This document shows, in pieces, positions 16,238 through 25,374 of a stretch of 39,210 nt of DNA (its first letter is position 1; each line of letters opens with the position of its first letter). The notes under the pieces are model-generated. The model did not search any database. It had not been told where the DNA came from and saw only the letters and a list, made by a program, of their open reading frames with translations. Source of the stretch: Clostridia bacterium (GTDB lineage Bacteria > Bacillota > Clostridia > Peptostreptococcales > Anaerovoracaceae); contig JAUNMH010000014.1 of NCBI GenBank assembly GCA_030537495.1, positions 1 through 39,210 on the forward strand, in the 5' to 3' direction. The position numbers and the translations under genes are program-made.

Positions 16238-16271
16238 GAAAAGACCCTGGGAAAGTGGCTTCCCAAGGTCT
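16238..16271 (-). terminator. terminator of surface protein copy 1
   Basis: On the minus strand a 12-bp stem (one G-U pair) uses arms 16260-16271 and 16242-16253 and is followed by TTTT. It is nearly identical to the hairpin at 31003-31035 behind the paralogous gene, and it lies between the surface-protein gene and the kinase gene. Confidence 0.75.
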
Positions 16272-16289
16272 GAAAAATGAATTTTAGCT

Positions 16290-18218
16290 TTAGCCGTAAG
16301 CTTCCACTTCGTTTGGCAATGTTGTGGAAATATAGAATCCTGTTTTCAGTTCATCAATTTGTGAATCAATTAAGTATGCAATTTCATCCATATTTACATA
16401 ATATTTGCCATTGATTTTATAGCATGTAAGACCTACAACCTGTCCGTCCCATATAATGCTCATGGTTGACGCTTCCGCATAGCGAGTTTTTCCATCGCCT
16501 GCTTTTAGCGGTGCAGTTCCCTTGTAAGGGCTCATGCTGTTAACTACTATAGCATTCTTCTCAAACTTAACGTTAAAGGATTTATTAGTTTTCGCTGACA
16601 GCTTTGCAATGTCATCTATCTTGAAGTAGTATCTCTTATTAATCTTATACGTTTCTAGCTTTGCTTCGCCCCAAGCTTTAGATGTGCCATACATAGTAAT
16701 ATATTTTGACTGGGACTTCGCCTTTATCTTGCCTTTGCCAACTTTATAGTAGTTGTAATAGCGTCCTAGGTTGCCGCTTAAAATAGGTATATAGCAAATC
16801 TTTCCGTCATATAGAACCTTATATATCGTTTGCGATTCTTTATAATAAGGCTCTGGCTTGTAGGTAAACTTGCTTATTCCGTAAACGATGGAAATATCGC
16901 CATCTGTCATTGGAATCATGCCATTACAAGCGATAAGCTTCTTTGCAGCAGCGCCCTCATCCATTTTGTATTTCTTTAGAATTTTAATTGCTTCAGGAGT
17001 ATATGCCATACCGCCATATGCAGACCACGGTCCGTTGAGTACCATTGTGCCCTTCGCTTTTCCCAGCTTCTTTACTCCATCATAGGAACAGCTACTAGTG
17101 AATTTAGTTAGTGACTTTGTTGGAATATAGCATCTCTGGGAGTTGAACCATACTTCGGAGAAACCATTTCCTGCATTTTTCTTTACAACCTGAATTTTGT
17201 AACCATCCTTTGCCGCTGCAACAGCTGTAGCTGATGCGCTTGCCTGGCTCTTAATTTCTACTGGATCAGTAGTTTTTACTACTGCGTTATACTGAATGGA
17301 TGGTTTCTTCTCGTCTGAGCACTTAAGATTCAACCACTTTGTATTAACGTAGTACAGGCCATCTCTAAAGTAAACCTGGTAATGTCCATTTATTGGTGTA
17401 GGATTAGTAACCTGAATCAGTTGATTTTGCTTTAGCATTCCTCCTGATATGTAGTTTTCAGCTATAGGAGTTGTCTTCAGATAAACGTCGCAAGTTGCAG
17501 TTCCAGATGCAGTAACCTGAGGAATATTCCTATCAAGACTTCGTACATCTCTTATATAAATGTCCTTAGTCTTAATGAAGTAAATGCCTGGCTTCCAGCT
17601 GGCATACTGCTCTCTTCCAATGCCTCCGCAAGTTGTGCTTAATCCTCGGCCTTGGTCAATTCCGCCCACATCCCATACAGCAGCCCATTCACCATTATAT
17701 CCTAAAAGGCGAAATTCTGTGGTCTCTGCAACATAGAATGCTATGTTCTGGTTAGACGGATTGTTTGGGCCCTGATATGAGTATTTGGTCTTGCTTAGTT
17801 CCTGTATTCTAATATCATGGTAGTTCTTAGAAGGACTTGAATTTGTTGGCTCGAAATATACTGGAGCCGCACTTCTAGAGCCTCTGTATCTTTTATTAAC
17901 CGTAGCTATACCTATATCATAGTAATTCAAGCTCTTCGGTAACTTACGCTGGTACCATTCACTAGGTACATTTTTAAAGTAGTTCCATTTCACCTCACCC
18001 GTCAGGTTATTCTTGCTACCATAAAGGTACTGAGAGAAAACCTTCATTTCTAGAGGAAATGGATACAGTTCTGCATCTGCCTTATCAGTTTCACAAGGAT
18101 ATCCTGTGTAGGCAAATGCGTTAACGGGAACCATGGTAATTATCAGTGCCATGATGAGAGTTATAACCATAGATTTCTTAACTCTCGCTTTTCCCTTTTG
18201 CATTAGAAAAGTCTTCAT
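16290..18218 (-). CDS. secreted surface protein with SH3-like and stalk domains, copy 1
   Basis: A 642-residue exported protein; no enzyme active site is recognised. A signal peptide occupies about residues 1-36 (KKSMVITLIMALIITMVPVNAFA). The N-terminal third (about 37-240) is unfamiliar and contains WDVGGIDQGRGLS and many aromatic residues. Two SH3-like modules follow (about 245-300 and 310-375; the second has SQASASATAVA and YKIQVVKKNAGNGFSEVWF). The C-terminal part has copper-amine-oxidase-N-like stalk repeats (YYFKIDDIAKLS, YYVNMDEIAYLID), which act as adhesive or cell-surface modules elsewhere. The start at MKTFLMQ has AGGAAGGAAG upstream and agrees with the paralogue at 31056. It is duplicated with promoter and terminator. 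Confidence 0.8.
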   Translation of the reverse strand: MKTFLMQKGKARVKKSMVITLIMALIITMVPVNAFAYTGYPCETDKADAELYPFPLEMKVFSQYLYGSKNNLTGEVKWNYFKNVPSEWYQRKLPKSLNYYDIGIATVNKRYRGSRSAAPVYFEPTNSSPSKNYHDIRIQELSKTKYSYQGPNNPSNQNIAFYVAETTEFRLLGYNGEWAAVWDVGGIDQGRGLSTTCGGIGREQYASWKPGIYFIKTKDIYIRDVRSLDRNIPQVTASGTATCDVYLKTTPIAENYISGGMLKQNQLIQVTNPTPINGHYQVYFRDGLYYVNTKWLNLKCSDEKKPSIQYNAVVKTTDPVEIKSQASASATAVAAAKDGYKIQVVKKNAGNGFSEVWFNSQRCYIPTKSLTKFTSSCSYDGVKKLGKAKGTMVLNGPWSAYGGMAYTPEAIKILKKYKMDEGAAAKKLIACNGMIPMTDGDISIVYGISKFTYKPEPYYKESQTIYKVLYDGKICYIPILSGNLGRYYNYYKVGKGKIKAKSQSKYITMYGTSKAWGEAKLETYKINKRYYFKIDDIAKLSAKTNKSFNVKFEKNAIVVNSMSPYKGTAPLKAGDGKTRYAEASTMSIIWDGQVVGLTCYKINGKYYVNMDEIAYLIDSQIDELKTGFYISTTLPNEVEAYG

Positions 18219-18274
18219 TGTCTTTCTTCCTTCCTTTAATTTCTTCGCTTTTTTTATCACCCTTTATCACCCTT

Positions 18275-18304
18275 ATTATACCCCTTCCCCATATGCCAGG
18301 GCAA
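18275..18304 (-). promoter_or_regulatory. promoter of surface protein copy 1
   Basis: On the minus strand TTGCCC (18299-18304), an 18-base spacer and a perfect TATAAT (18275-18280). The same block is conserved upstream of the paralogue at 33054-33083. Confidence 0.7.
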
Positions 18305-18347
18305 GAAAAACAGTTCACGAAATCAACAAAAATGCCCTCTATTCTTC

Positions 18348-18375
18348 TTGTAAAATTCACATTGTATGTTAGAAT
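18348..18375 (+). promoter_or_regulatory. candidate promoter of the binding-protein / LuxR pair
   Basis: TTGTAA (18348-18353), 16 bases, then TAGAAT (18370-18375), about 100 bases upstream of the lipoprotein ATG and divergent from the surface-protein promoter. The -35 box is weak. Confidence 0.45.
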
Positions 18376-18476
18376 AAAAGATGCATTATGACGAATCAAA
18401 GTTTTATTACTGCAAAGTAGTTTGCGTGCACTAAGGCACTTATGCGTACTGTGCAGTTCCTCATAGGGAGGTTAAA

Positions 18477-19823
18477 ATGAAGAAGAAACTACTGTTGATT
18501 ATTGCAACCCTGGCAATGATTACGACTATGACTATTTGGATATCCGGGTGTGGGGAAAAGACGCAGCTGGACCCTGATAAACCGGTCACTTTGTCGCTAT
18601 GGCACGTGTATGGCGAGCAGGCGGATTCGCCTATGAACCGACTGGTAGACGAGTTTAACAGCACCGTGGGCAAGGAGAAAGGCGTTGTAATCAGTACGAC
18701 TCTAATGACTAACGCATCGCAAATTGGCGAAAAACTCTTGGATGCGAAGGCGGAAAAACCGGGCGCTTTGGACATGCCTGACTTATTTTTCTGCCACAAT
18801 AGCAATGCCGTGGAAATCGGCACAGAGAATTTGGTGGACTGGGAAAAGGATTTTACCAAAGACGAACTGGATGATTTTCTTCCGGATTTTCTTGCAGACG
18901 GTATGAGCGATGACACTCTGACGGTTTTGCCCGTGACGAAATCGACGCAACTACTATTTATAAATGGAACGGAGTTTGAGCGTTTCTCCAAGGCGACGAA
19001 AGTCAGCTATGATGACCTGGCTACATGGGACGGCTTCTTCGATGTTGCCGGCAAATATTACCAGTGGTCCAGCGGCAAACCTTTCTGTGCCCTTGACTTT
19101 ATTCTGCGCGCCACAGATTTGAATGCTATTTCTGGCGGTGCCAGCGGTGACGATTTATATAAGAACGATTGGTACAATTTTTCAAATGTGGCTCTTAAGA
19201 AATCCTGGATGCAGTTTGCCAATGCTCTTGTTCGCGGCCATATCGTTGTGTCTGACCTGTACTCTAACACGCAGGTTATGACTGGCGAGGTTGCTTCCGG
19301 TATGGGCTCATCGGCAAGTATCCTTTACTATAACGATGTGGTAATTTATCCAGACAATACCACAGAAAATATGGACCTTCAGGTGCTTCCAATGCCATAT
19401 GCTAAGGGTGGTGAGAAGGTTGCAACCCAGGCTGGCGTAGGACTATGCGCACTAAAAACAACTGCAGCCAAGGAAGAGGCCGTTTCTCTATTCGCACATT
19501 GGCTGACAGAACCAGCGAGAAACCTTGATTTCGCCGCAGAAACAGGATACATGCCCGTTACCTACGAAGCCCTGAAAGTGGTCGGCGACTATAATTACAA
19601 AAATGACGCATACGCGAGACTTTTCGCCGCCTTCGAGAAAGTGCAGGATTCATACACCCTTGTAAGAGAGCCGGCATTTGCAGGTTTCTATGGCAAAGTC
19701 GGAAATTTCTACACATATCTTCGTGAAAATCAAGGAAATTACGCGGCGCGATTCAAGTCGGGAGTCTCTGCAAAAAAACTGACTGACGAGACCTGGAACG
19801 CTTTCCGTAAAGCAAGGGGTTAA
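18477..19823 (+). CDS. extracellular solute-binding lipoprotein (family 1)
   Basis: A 448-residue lipoprotein. The signal sequence ends in lipobox ISGC, with the lipidated Cys at residue 25. The mature part has the family-1 (UgpB/MalE-like) layout: VTLSLWHVYGEQADSPMNRLVDEFN near the start, then PDLFFCHNSNAVEIG, a central GMGSSASILYYN segment and GVGLCALKTTAAKEEAVSLFAHWLTE. Such proteins normally bring sugars or other solutes to an ABC transporter, but no permease or ATPase gene is adjacent. Instead a membrane-anchored LuxR regulator begins three bases after the stop. This suggests a role in ligand sensing. The ribosome site is AGGGAGG. Confidence 0.88.
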   Translation: MKKKLLLIIATLAMITTMTIWISGCGEKTQLDPDKPVTLSLWHVYGEQADSPMNRLVDEFNSTVGKEKGVVISTTLMTNASQIGEKLLDAKAEKPGALDMPDLFFCHNSNAVEIGTENLVDWEKDFTKDELDDFLPDFLADGMSDDTLTVLPVTKSTQLLFINGTEFERFSKATKVSYDDLATWDGFFDVAGKYYQWSSGKPFCALDFILRATDLNAISGGASGDDLYKNDWYNFSNVALKKSWMQFANALVRGHIVVSDLYSNTQVMTGEVASGMGSSASILYYNDVVIYPDNTTENMDLQVLPMPYAKGGEKVATQAGVGLCALKTTAAKEEAVSLFAHWLTEPARNLDFAAETGYMPVTYEALKVVGDYNYKNDAYARLFAAFEKVQDSYTLVREPAFAGFYGKVGNFYTYLRENQGNYAARFKSGVSAKKLTDETWNAFRKARG

Positions 19824-19826
19824 CTT

Positions 19827-21437
19827 ATGGGTAAACTTTTCAAGCGAATCCACATACCGGCAGGCGGTTCAATGAAACGCAAACTCTTCCTGTATATGTT
19901 GGTTTTGCTTATTTTCATACTCCTGCTCCTGGCTTCGCTGCTCTCACTTTTGGGCCAGTTCAAAACACCAAAGACGTCTCTCCTAGAGGCGTGCGACATG
20001 CAGCAAGCTGTTTTAGGAAAGGAGATCAAAACTCACAGAAATAGCCTGGCCATGATGAATGTTCACTTCTCTGAGGACTTGTCTTTGTCCATAGACTCAT
20101 GGCTAGAAAAAAACAATTTGGATTTTTCAGCCCTCACGGATTCACCTGAAAGGGTGGAATCTCTCGAAGGCGCCATATTTGAAACCGTTCGTCAGTATCT
20201 CTTGCAGGCTGAATGCTCCGGTGCTTTTATGATGCTCGATACCACAGTGAAATCCTCTGCAAAGGATTCGGAGTTTTCCAAGAGTGGCATCTATCTACAG
20301 GTCAACGGCTACGAAATGAGTAGGCGCGATGTTCTCTGCTACCGCGGAAGCTCCACTGTTTCCAAAGCTCATACTGTAATGCCTCATAGAAAATGGAGGC
20401 TGGAGCTTCGCAGAAAATACTTCGAAGCCTATGATGTTGCAAAGGAAAAGATGGATCAGCCACTGGACAAGGCTTGTACCTTCACAGACTTCATGACGAT
20501 GCCCGGTATGTCCGAGCGCGCCATGCATATTGTTATTCCAGTTACCGGTAGCGATGGCACATATTATGGCGCTTGTGGCTTCGAGATTTCCGAAAGCTAT
20601 TTCCAGCAGATGTTCCGTCAGCCAGCCAGGTATTCAAGGATGTTTTCCCTGCTTTCCAACGGTAATATCGATGCTGGCAACGACACCGGAGGCAGCGACA
20701 CGCATCCGGCACTCCAAAATTACTTCGCCTGTGGCAACACCAGCGGTTACTACTACCTGCCAAAATCAAAACTATCTATTATCGATTACGGAAAAGGCCT
20801 CACCCTCTTCACTGACGGGAAAGAGTCCTATGTAGGAACTATCAAAACCTGTGAAGGCTACAGAACTAAGGAGAAATTCACTACAGCAGTTATGCTTCCT
20901 AAGGAAGATTTGACTCATGAAATGGCTAGCACTGGCCTCCGCGTGGCAATTCTTATTCTCCTGCTAACTGTTCCGTCAATTATATGTTGCCTATACTTTA
21001 CCAACCGCTTCCTGAAGCCACTTTTCTACGGCATAGAGCTGATTCAAAAGGGTGACTTTAGCACGCAGCGAAGCAATGTGCTTGAAATAGACGACTTAAT
21101 GGATTTCCTTTCTCAAAAGGACGGCGAGACGGAAAAGAAAATCAAGGGCCTGGAAACCAAAATCGGCAATCTTCAGCGCAGTCGCCAGGTAGACATAAGC
21201 GAAGACGACTACCAGTATTTCCAGTCCAATTTCGCAACTCTCACTGGCAAAGAAAAGGAAGTCTTCATGCTTTACTTAGACGGCAAAACCAGCAAACAAA
21301 TCCAGGAAATTTGCAGCATAAGCGCAAACACCTTAAAATACCACAACGCAAATATCTACAGCAAGCTGGGCATCAACTCCAGAAAGCAACTTCTAGCTTA
21401 CGCTTCGAAAATGCGAGATGAAAAGACTCGCTCGTAG
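19827..21437 (+). CDS. membrane-anchored LuxR-family regulator with extracytoplasmic sensor
   Basis: A 536-residue one-component regulator. A first membrane helix (about 19-43) and a second (about 371-391) bracket an extracytoplasmic domain of some 325 residues with Cache-like features (IVIPVTGSDGTYYGACGFEIS). After the second helix come a HAMP-like linker (392-430), a short coiled coil (434-455) and a C-terminal LuxR helix-turn-helix (about 471-528: LTGKEKEVFMLYLDGKTSKQI, NTLKYHNANIYSKLGI). There is no kinase or receiver domain, so signal and DNA binding sit in one chain. The start overlaps the control region of the preceding gene: AAGGGG covers that gene's end and only three bases separate the two. 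The pair probably works together: lipoprotein binds, regulator responds. The target promoter is not known. Confidence 0.85.
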   Translation: MGKLFKRIHIPAGGSMKRKLFLYMLVLLIFILLLLASLLSLLGQFKTPKTSLLEACDMQQAVLGKEIKTHRNSLAMMNVHFSEDLSLSIDSWLEKNNLDFSALTDSPERVESLEGAIFETVRQYLLQAECSGAFMMLDTTVKSSAKDSEFSKSGIYLQVNGYEMSRRDVLCYRGSSTVSKAHTVMPHRKWRLELRRKYFEAYDVAKEKMDQPLDKACTFTDFMTMPGMSERAMHIVIPVTGSDGTYYGACGFEISESYFQQMFRQPARYSRMFSLLSNGNIDAGNDTGGSDTHPALQNYFACGNTSGYYYLPKSKLSIIDYGKGLTLFTDGKESYVGTIKTCEGYRTKEKFTTAVMLPKEDLTHEMASTGLRVAILILLLTVPSIICCLYFTNRFLKPLFYGIELIQKGDFSTQRSNVLEIDDLMDFLSQKDGETEKKIKGLETKIGNLQRSRQVDISEDDYQYFQSNFATLTGKEKEVFMLYLDGKTSKQIQEICSISANTLKYHNANIYSKLGINSRKQLLAYASKMRDEKTRS

Positions 21438-21484
21438 GCCTGGTGCGCACTGAGGGAATGGATACCCGAAATATTTGGATAACC

Positions 21485-21534
21485 CAAAAAACGGGCTGGG
21501 GACTAAGGCATTATTATGCTTTAGTCCCCAGCCC
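21485..21534 (-). terminator. long terminator between convergent genes
   Basis: A perfect 14-bp stem GGGCTGGGGACTAA / TTAGTCCCCAGCCC with an inner GCAT/ATGC pair (21493-21534). Six T follow on the minus strand (21485-21490), serving the leftward giant-protein operon. On the plus strand the stem may also stop the LuxR transcript. Confidence 0.85.
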
Positions 21535-21585
21535 TTCATATTAACTTTTCTCGAACTCACTTAATTATTATAAAATACCCTTTTA

Positions 21586-24500
21586 CTATTTAATCTTAGC
21601 TGCTCTGAAATAAGTAAGTTTTGATGCTACTAGCTTACCCTTAGCGTCGTAAGCCAGAACCTTAACCTGGAACTTGTTGGTTCCTGCCTTCAGTTTAGCA
21701 CAATTGAACTTGTTGCTTGTGATTGTCTTCACAGCCTTGAATTTCTTTGCGCCTGGAGTCTTGATGTAGTAAGTGTACTTAATCTTGTAACCGTTCTTCT
21801 TGATTTCAGCGAAATTAGCTACTGAAGTTACTCTAATGCTATTCTTAGAAGTTCTCCAAATTGTAATCTTTCTGTTCATATTCTTAACGGTTTCCTTAAC
21901 CTGCTTGTCCATTTCTGCCTTTGATGGCTTCTCTGGCTCAACCGGATCAGCTTTTGTCTTTTCGAAGGTTACAACAACCTTGTCACCAGTCTTCAGACCA
22001 GTCAGCTTGTCAACCTTACCCATATCCTTACCATTTAGAACTACTGACTTGATTTCGAATCCCTTATCAGGAGCGATTGTTGCAGTCTTTCCATCTGGGC
22101 TTAGAGTTACCTTACCTGATCCAACAACTGTGATTTCTGGCTTCTGCGGAGCAGGAGTGTAGCTGCCACCAGAGTAGGATGGAGTGCTAATCTTTAGTGT
22201 TGCTGTCGCAGTCTTTGTTACATCGTAATTGCTGTCGCCTGTAAATGTTGTTGTATCCTTGTTTGTCCAAGTGATAGTGTAATCACCTGCTGCGCTTGAT
22301 TCTGTAACAGGCGTTGTTCCATCCGTCTCGAAGCAGGTAAATGTCGGAGTAACTGATGGAGTTAAAGCATCACTACCAACTAGGCCCGTATAAATAAGCT
22401 CAAAGCTTGGAATCGTAGTTCCCTTTGTTATATTTACTGGCTTCGGAGCAACGGTTACAGCTTTCTTTGCAATATTAACGTCTACAAAAGCTTCAGGCAC
22501 ATCTGCATACTCAGTATCTCCTACAACTTTGTAGTAAACTCTGTAAATCTTTGCATCTCTTGCCTTTGGAATTGTGCTACTGTAGCCACTACCAGAAGTT
22601 AAGCTGTACTGAATTACTCCACCAGTTGTACTGCCTGCATTAATTAGAACTTGTTCGTTACCATTATAGGTTAAACCTGTCTTAGCCGTTGGGGCAGTTA
22701 CTGTAGGCGCGGTCTTATCTCCTACCTTAAGCGTTACAGTGATAGTGTAGTCAGCATAGTTTGCTGATTGTACCTTTACGTTCACGGTTGCCGTTTTTCC
22801 AACATTCACAGCAACATCTTTGAACTTAAACTTTAGTGATTTGCCTTCAATAGCTGGAACTGTAGCCATTACGCTGTCCGTATCAGTATTTGATACATAA
22901 GATGCTGCGCCTCCTGCTACGATTAGGCTACTTAAGTCTACTGTGCCTTCAGCACCATACTTAGCATTTCCTGCAGCGGTTTTATCTCCATAGGTAGCTT
23001 GCGTGATGTCTACCTTTATGCCTTTTGGCTGTTCCTTTAATTTGTAGTTGCCCTTATCTGCGCCACCTAGCTTGACACCTGTAACTGTTACAGCTTTGTT
23101 ATTGCTAGCGTTTGCATCGCTAATCTTGCCCTTTGCATTGCTTAAGTCAGCTTTTACATCATCACCGCTAACTGCACCAGAAACAGTTCCTCCTGTTAGG
23201 TTAACATCTACATTACCTTCTGCATATCCGCGATTTATTGCTGTAATTCCAGTTACAGTAACTTCCTTTGCTGTGATGTCTGCAGTAACGGATGCTGGCT
23301 GTGCTTTCAGATTGTAGTTATCTTTCTCTGTGCCACTCAGCGTGTATCCCGAGAAAGTAACAGTCTTTCTGTCGCCCACGCTCTTGTTATCAAAACTTGC
23401 AGTTCCTGCAACTACATTTACTTGATCTCCACTAAATTTTCCGACTACCTCAGCAGTGCCTTTTACAGTAGCAGTTTTGTCTCCGTCATATACTTTGTTC
23501 TCAGCTTTTAGTCCTGCAATAGTAACGTCCTTCTTTGCAATGGTTACATTTACAGTATTAGAAGTTGGAGTAAAGTTACTGTGTCCCGCATCTCCTATTG
23601 CCTTGAAGTAAACTGTGTAATCACCAGCATTCTTAGCCACAGGAATAGTGTCAGTCCAGTTTGTATTATCTAGACTGTACTTCATTGTACCACCACTAGC
23701 AGTTCCTTCAGTTACTAATGGCTGTTCATTTCCATCGTAAATTAATCCTGTTTTTGCTGTCGGATTTGCAGTGATAGATGCATGTGGAAGGGCAACAATT
23801 TTAACCTTAAAGCTTTGCTCTGTTGCTGCTTCATAATTACTAGACTCTGCGGAATTTACAGTAACGGTATATTCGCCAGTTGTTGTTCCAGCGTTAAAAG
23901 TGCTACCTGTTATTGTTGGTCCGCCAGGTGATGATGCACTAGACTTTAGTGCATACACCAGTGTTGCGCCATCTGCGTTGCTTGAGCAAAGAGTGCTAAG
24001 ATCCAAACTACTAGCCATGGCAACTTCTGGTACATCACTAGGTACTGTAATGGTCTGAGTTGCCTTATTAATTTTGAAGTTGGCAGTTTTTGTACCTTGA
24101 TAGTTTCCCTTACCTGTTACAGTAACTTCGGCTGTACCAGCATTAGTGTTGTTCTTATAGGAATAAGTAAAATCTTTGCCCATTACGAGCGCTGTTGCTC
24201 CATCCTTGACACTCGGCGTTGGCTTAAATGCACTTTTATCGTATGTCTTATCTGCAATTGTATCAATTGTTGCAGAGCTGATGTCCTTTGCGGCAATTTT
24301 AACGTCTACCGCATTAGATGATGGGACGAAGTCACTATGAGTAGCATCGCCTTTTACCTTGTAATACACCTTGTAATCTCCAGCGTCTGTTGCGCTTGGA
24401 ATAGTATCTGTCCAAGTTGCATTATCCAGGCTATACTGCATTGTACCTTTAGTTGCAGTACCTGCAGCATTTAATAATGCTTGGTCTGTGCCGTTATAAG

Positions 24501-25344
24501 TTAGTCCTGTTGCGCCAGTCGGTGCAGTAACAAGCTCAGCGGCTGGCTTAGGTGGCTCATTTGTGCTGCCAGGATAAGTGGCATCTCCAGTGCCTGGAGC
24601 TGTCATCAAGCTCTTTTCGCCGGTCACTTCTGTCGCTGTACATCCGCTCATTTTGTTCAGAACATAGAGTCTGGCAGGGTCAGAGTTGTCCGTCAGATAG
24701 ATGCTGTAGATGTCGTTTGCCGGGAAGGCACCCTTCATCACCGCGTCATCACCCTTAGTGACATCCGCAATACGCAGGGAGTCGTTGTTCAGCACGGTGG
24801 CAGGGTCATCGGGCTTGCCCGTCACACGGAACATGACCTCGTAAACATCAAACCAGTTTCCACTGGTCTGTGCGTCGGTTCCTACATAGCTCAGAGGGTC
24901 GAAATTGGCGTGATAAGTATAAAGAGCTGTACGAGCATCTTTGGTGTAAATCTTACCGTCTGTTACGTTATAGGATCCCGGAACAGGAGGTCCAGACTTC
25001 TTTTGGGTTGCCATAATTGTTTTCATGGCATCACTGGTCGGGTCTTCACTGTTGTTGTCAGCCGGGGTATAGTCATGGGTTGTATCATATTGGCTCACTA
25101 ATGACAATTTGGAGTTATCCCAGCTCAGCAGAGTGCCGATAGTTGTAATGCCGGTGCCTGCAGGCACCTTCGCCTGCACACGAACCTTCATAATACCGGT
25201 CGTCTTGTCATAGCTTCCATCCACATATTGGATGCGGATGCCTGCGCCATCATTTGTTTGATCCGCTGCCAGCGCCGTAATCGGCATTGCACCAAAGATT
25301 AAACATAAGCTGAGGAAAAGCGCGCGTAATTTTCGTATTTTCAT
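21586..25344 (-). CDS. giant secreted MBG-domain protein with N-terminal cohesin-like domain
   Basis: A 1252-residue exported protein. A signal peptide (about 1-27, ending ALAA) is followed by about 25-240, which resembles a cohesin fold: [21 protein letters not shown] early, then DVYEVMFRV late. Then come repeated MBG/YDG-type modules ([31 protein letters not shown] and similar), a spacer ([16 protein letters not shown]), a short repeat domain and a C-terminal fibronectin-like domain ([15 protein letters not shown]). Such modules build adhesive stalks. No LPXTG motif or catalytic domain is visible. Start at the ATG at 25344: GGAGG is seven bases upstream, whereas the ATG at 25350 nearly touches it. 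It follows the dockerin-protein gene by 30 bases. The cohesin assignment is tentative. Confidence 0.85.
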   Translation of the reverse strand: MKIRKLRALFLSLCLIFGAMPITALAADQTNDGAGIRIQYVDGSYDKTTGIMKVRVQAKVPAGTGITTIGTLLSWDNSKLSLVSQYDTTHDYTPADNNSEDPTSDAMKTIMATQKKSGPPVPGSYNVTDGKIYTKDARTALYTYHANFDPLSYVGTDAQTSGNWFDVYEVMFRVTGKPDDPATVLNNDSLRIADVTKGDDAVMKGAFPANDIYSIYLTDNSDPARLYVLNKMSGCTATEVTGEKSLMTAPGTGDATYPGSTNEPPKPAAELVTAPTGATGLTYNGTDQALLNAAGTATKGTMQYSLDNATWTDTIPSATDAGDYKVYYKVKGDATHSDFVPSSNAVDVKIAAKDISSATIDTIADKTYDKSAFKPTPSVKDGATALVMGKDFTYSYKNNTNAGTAEVTVTGKGNYQGTKTANFKINKATQTITVPSDVPEVAMASSLDLSTLCSSNADGATLVYALKSSASSPGGPTITGSTFNAGTTTGEYTVTVNSAESSNYEAATEQSFKVKIVALPHASITANPTAKTGLIYDGNEQPLVTEGTASGGTMKYSLDNTNWTDTIPVAKNAGDYTVYFKAIGDAGHSNFTPTSNTVNVTIAKKDVTIAGLKAENKVYDGDKTATVKGTAEVVGKFSGDQVNVVAGTASFDNKSVGDRKTVTFSGYTLSGTEKDNYNLKAQPASVTADITAKEVTVTGITAINRGYAEGNVDVNLTGGTVSGAVSGDDVKADLSNAKGKISDANASNNKAVTVTGVKLGGADKGNYKLKEQPKGIKVDITQATYGDKTAAGNAKYGAEGTVDLSSLIVAGGAASYVSNTDTDSVMATVPAIEGKSLKFKFKDVAVNVGKTATVNVKVQSANYADYTITVTLKVGDKTAPTVTAPTAKTGLTYNGNEQVLINAGSTTGGVIQYSLTSGSGYSSTIPKARDAKIYRVYYKVVGDTEYADVPEAFVDVNIAKKAVTVAPKPVNITKGTTIPSFELIYTGLVGSDALTPSVTPTFTCFETDGTTPVTESSAAGDYTITWTNKDTTTFTGDSNYDVTKTATATLKISTPSYSGGSYTPAPQKPEITVVGSGKVTLSPDGKTATIAPDKGFEIKSVVLNGKDMGKVDKLTGLKTGDKVVVTFEKTKADPVEPEKPSKAEMDKQVKETVKNMNRKITIWRTSKNSIRVTSVANFAEIKKNGYKIKYTYYIKTPGAKKFKAVKTITSNKFNCAKLKAGTNKFQVKVLAYDAKGKLVASKLTYFRAAKIK

Positions 25345-25374
25345 TTTCATGCCTCCTTTTTTATAGGTATATTT

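Noticed and set aside
16290..18218. Surface protein as an amidase or other cell-wall enzyme
   Set aside because: SH3-like and stalk domains are visible, but no catalytic motif was found in either copy.
18133..18372. Open frame across the promoter of surface protein copy 1
   Set aside because: A similar frame is seen at the duplicated promoter only because the DNA is duplicated; no coding features.
18599..18613. Second sigma-54-like sequence (TGGCACG with GC at the right spacing)
   Set aside because: It lies inside the solute-binding-protein coding sequence, has a poor -12 element and no gene start follows.
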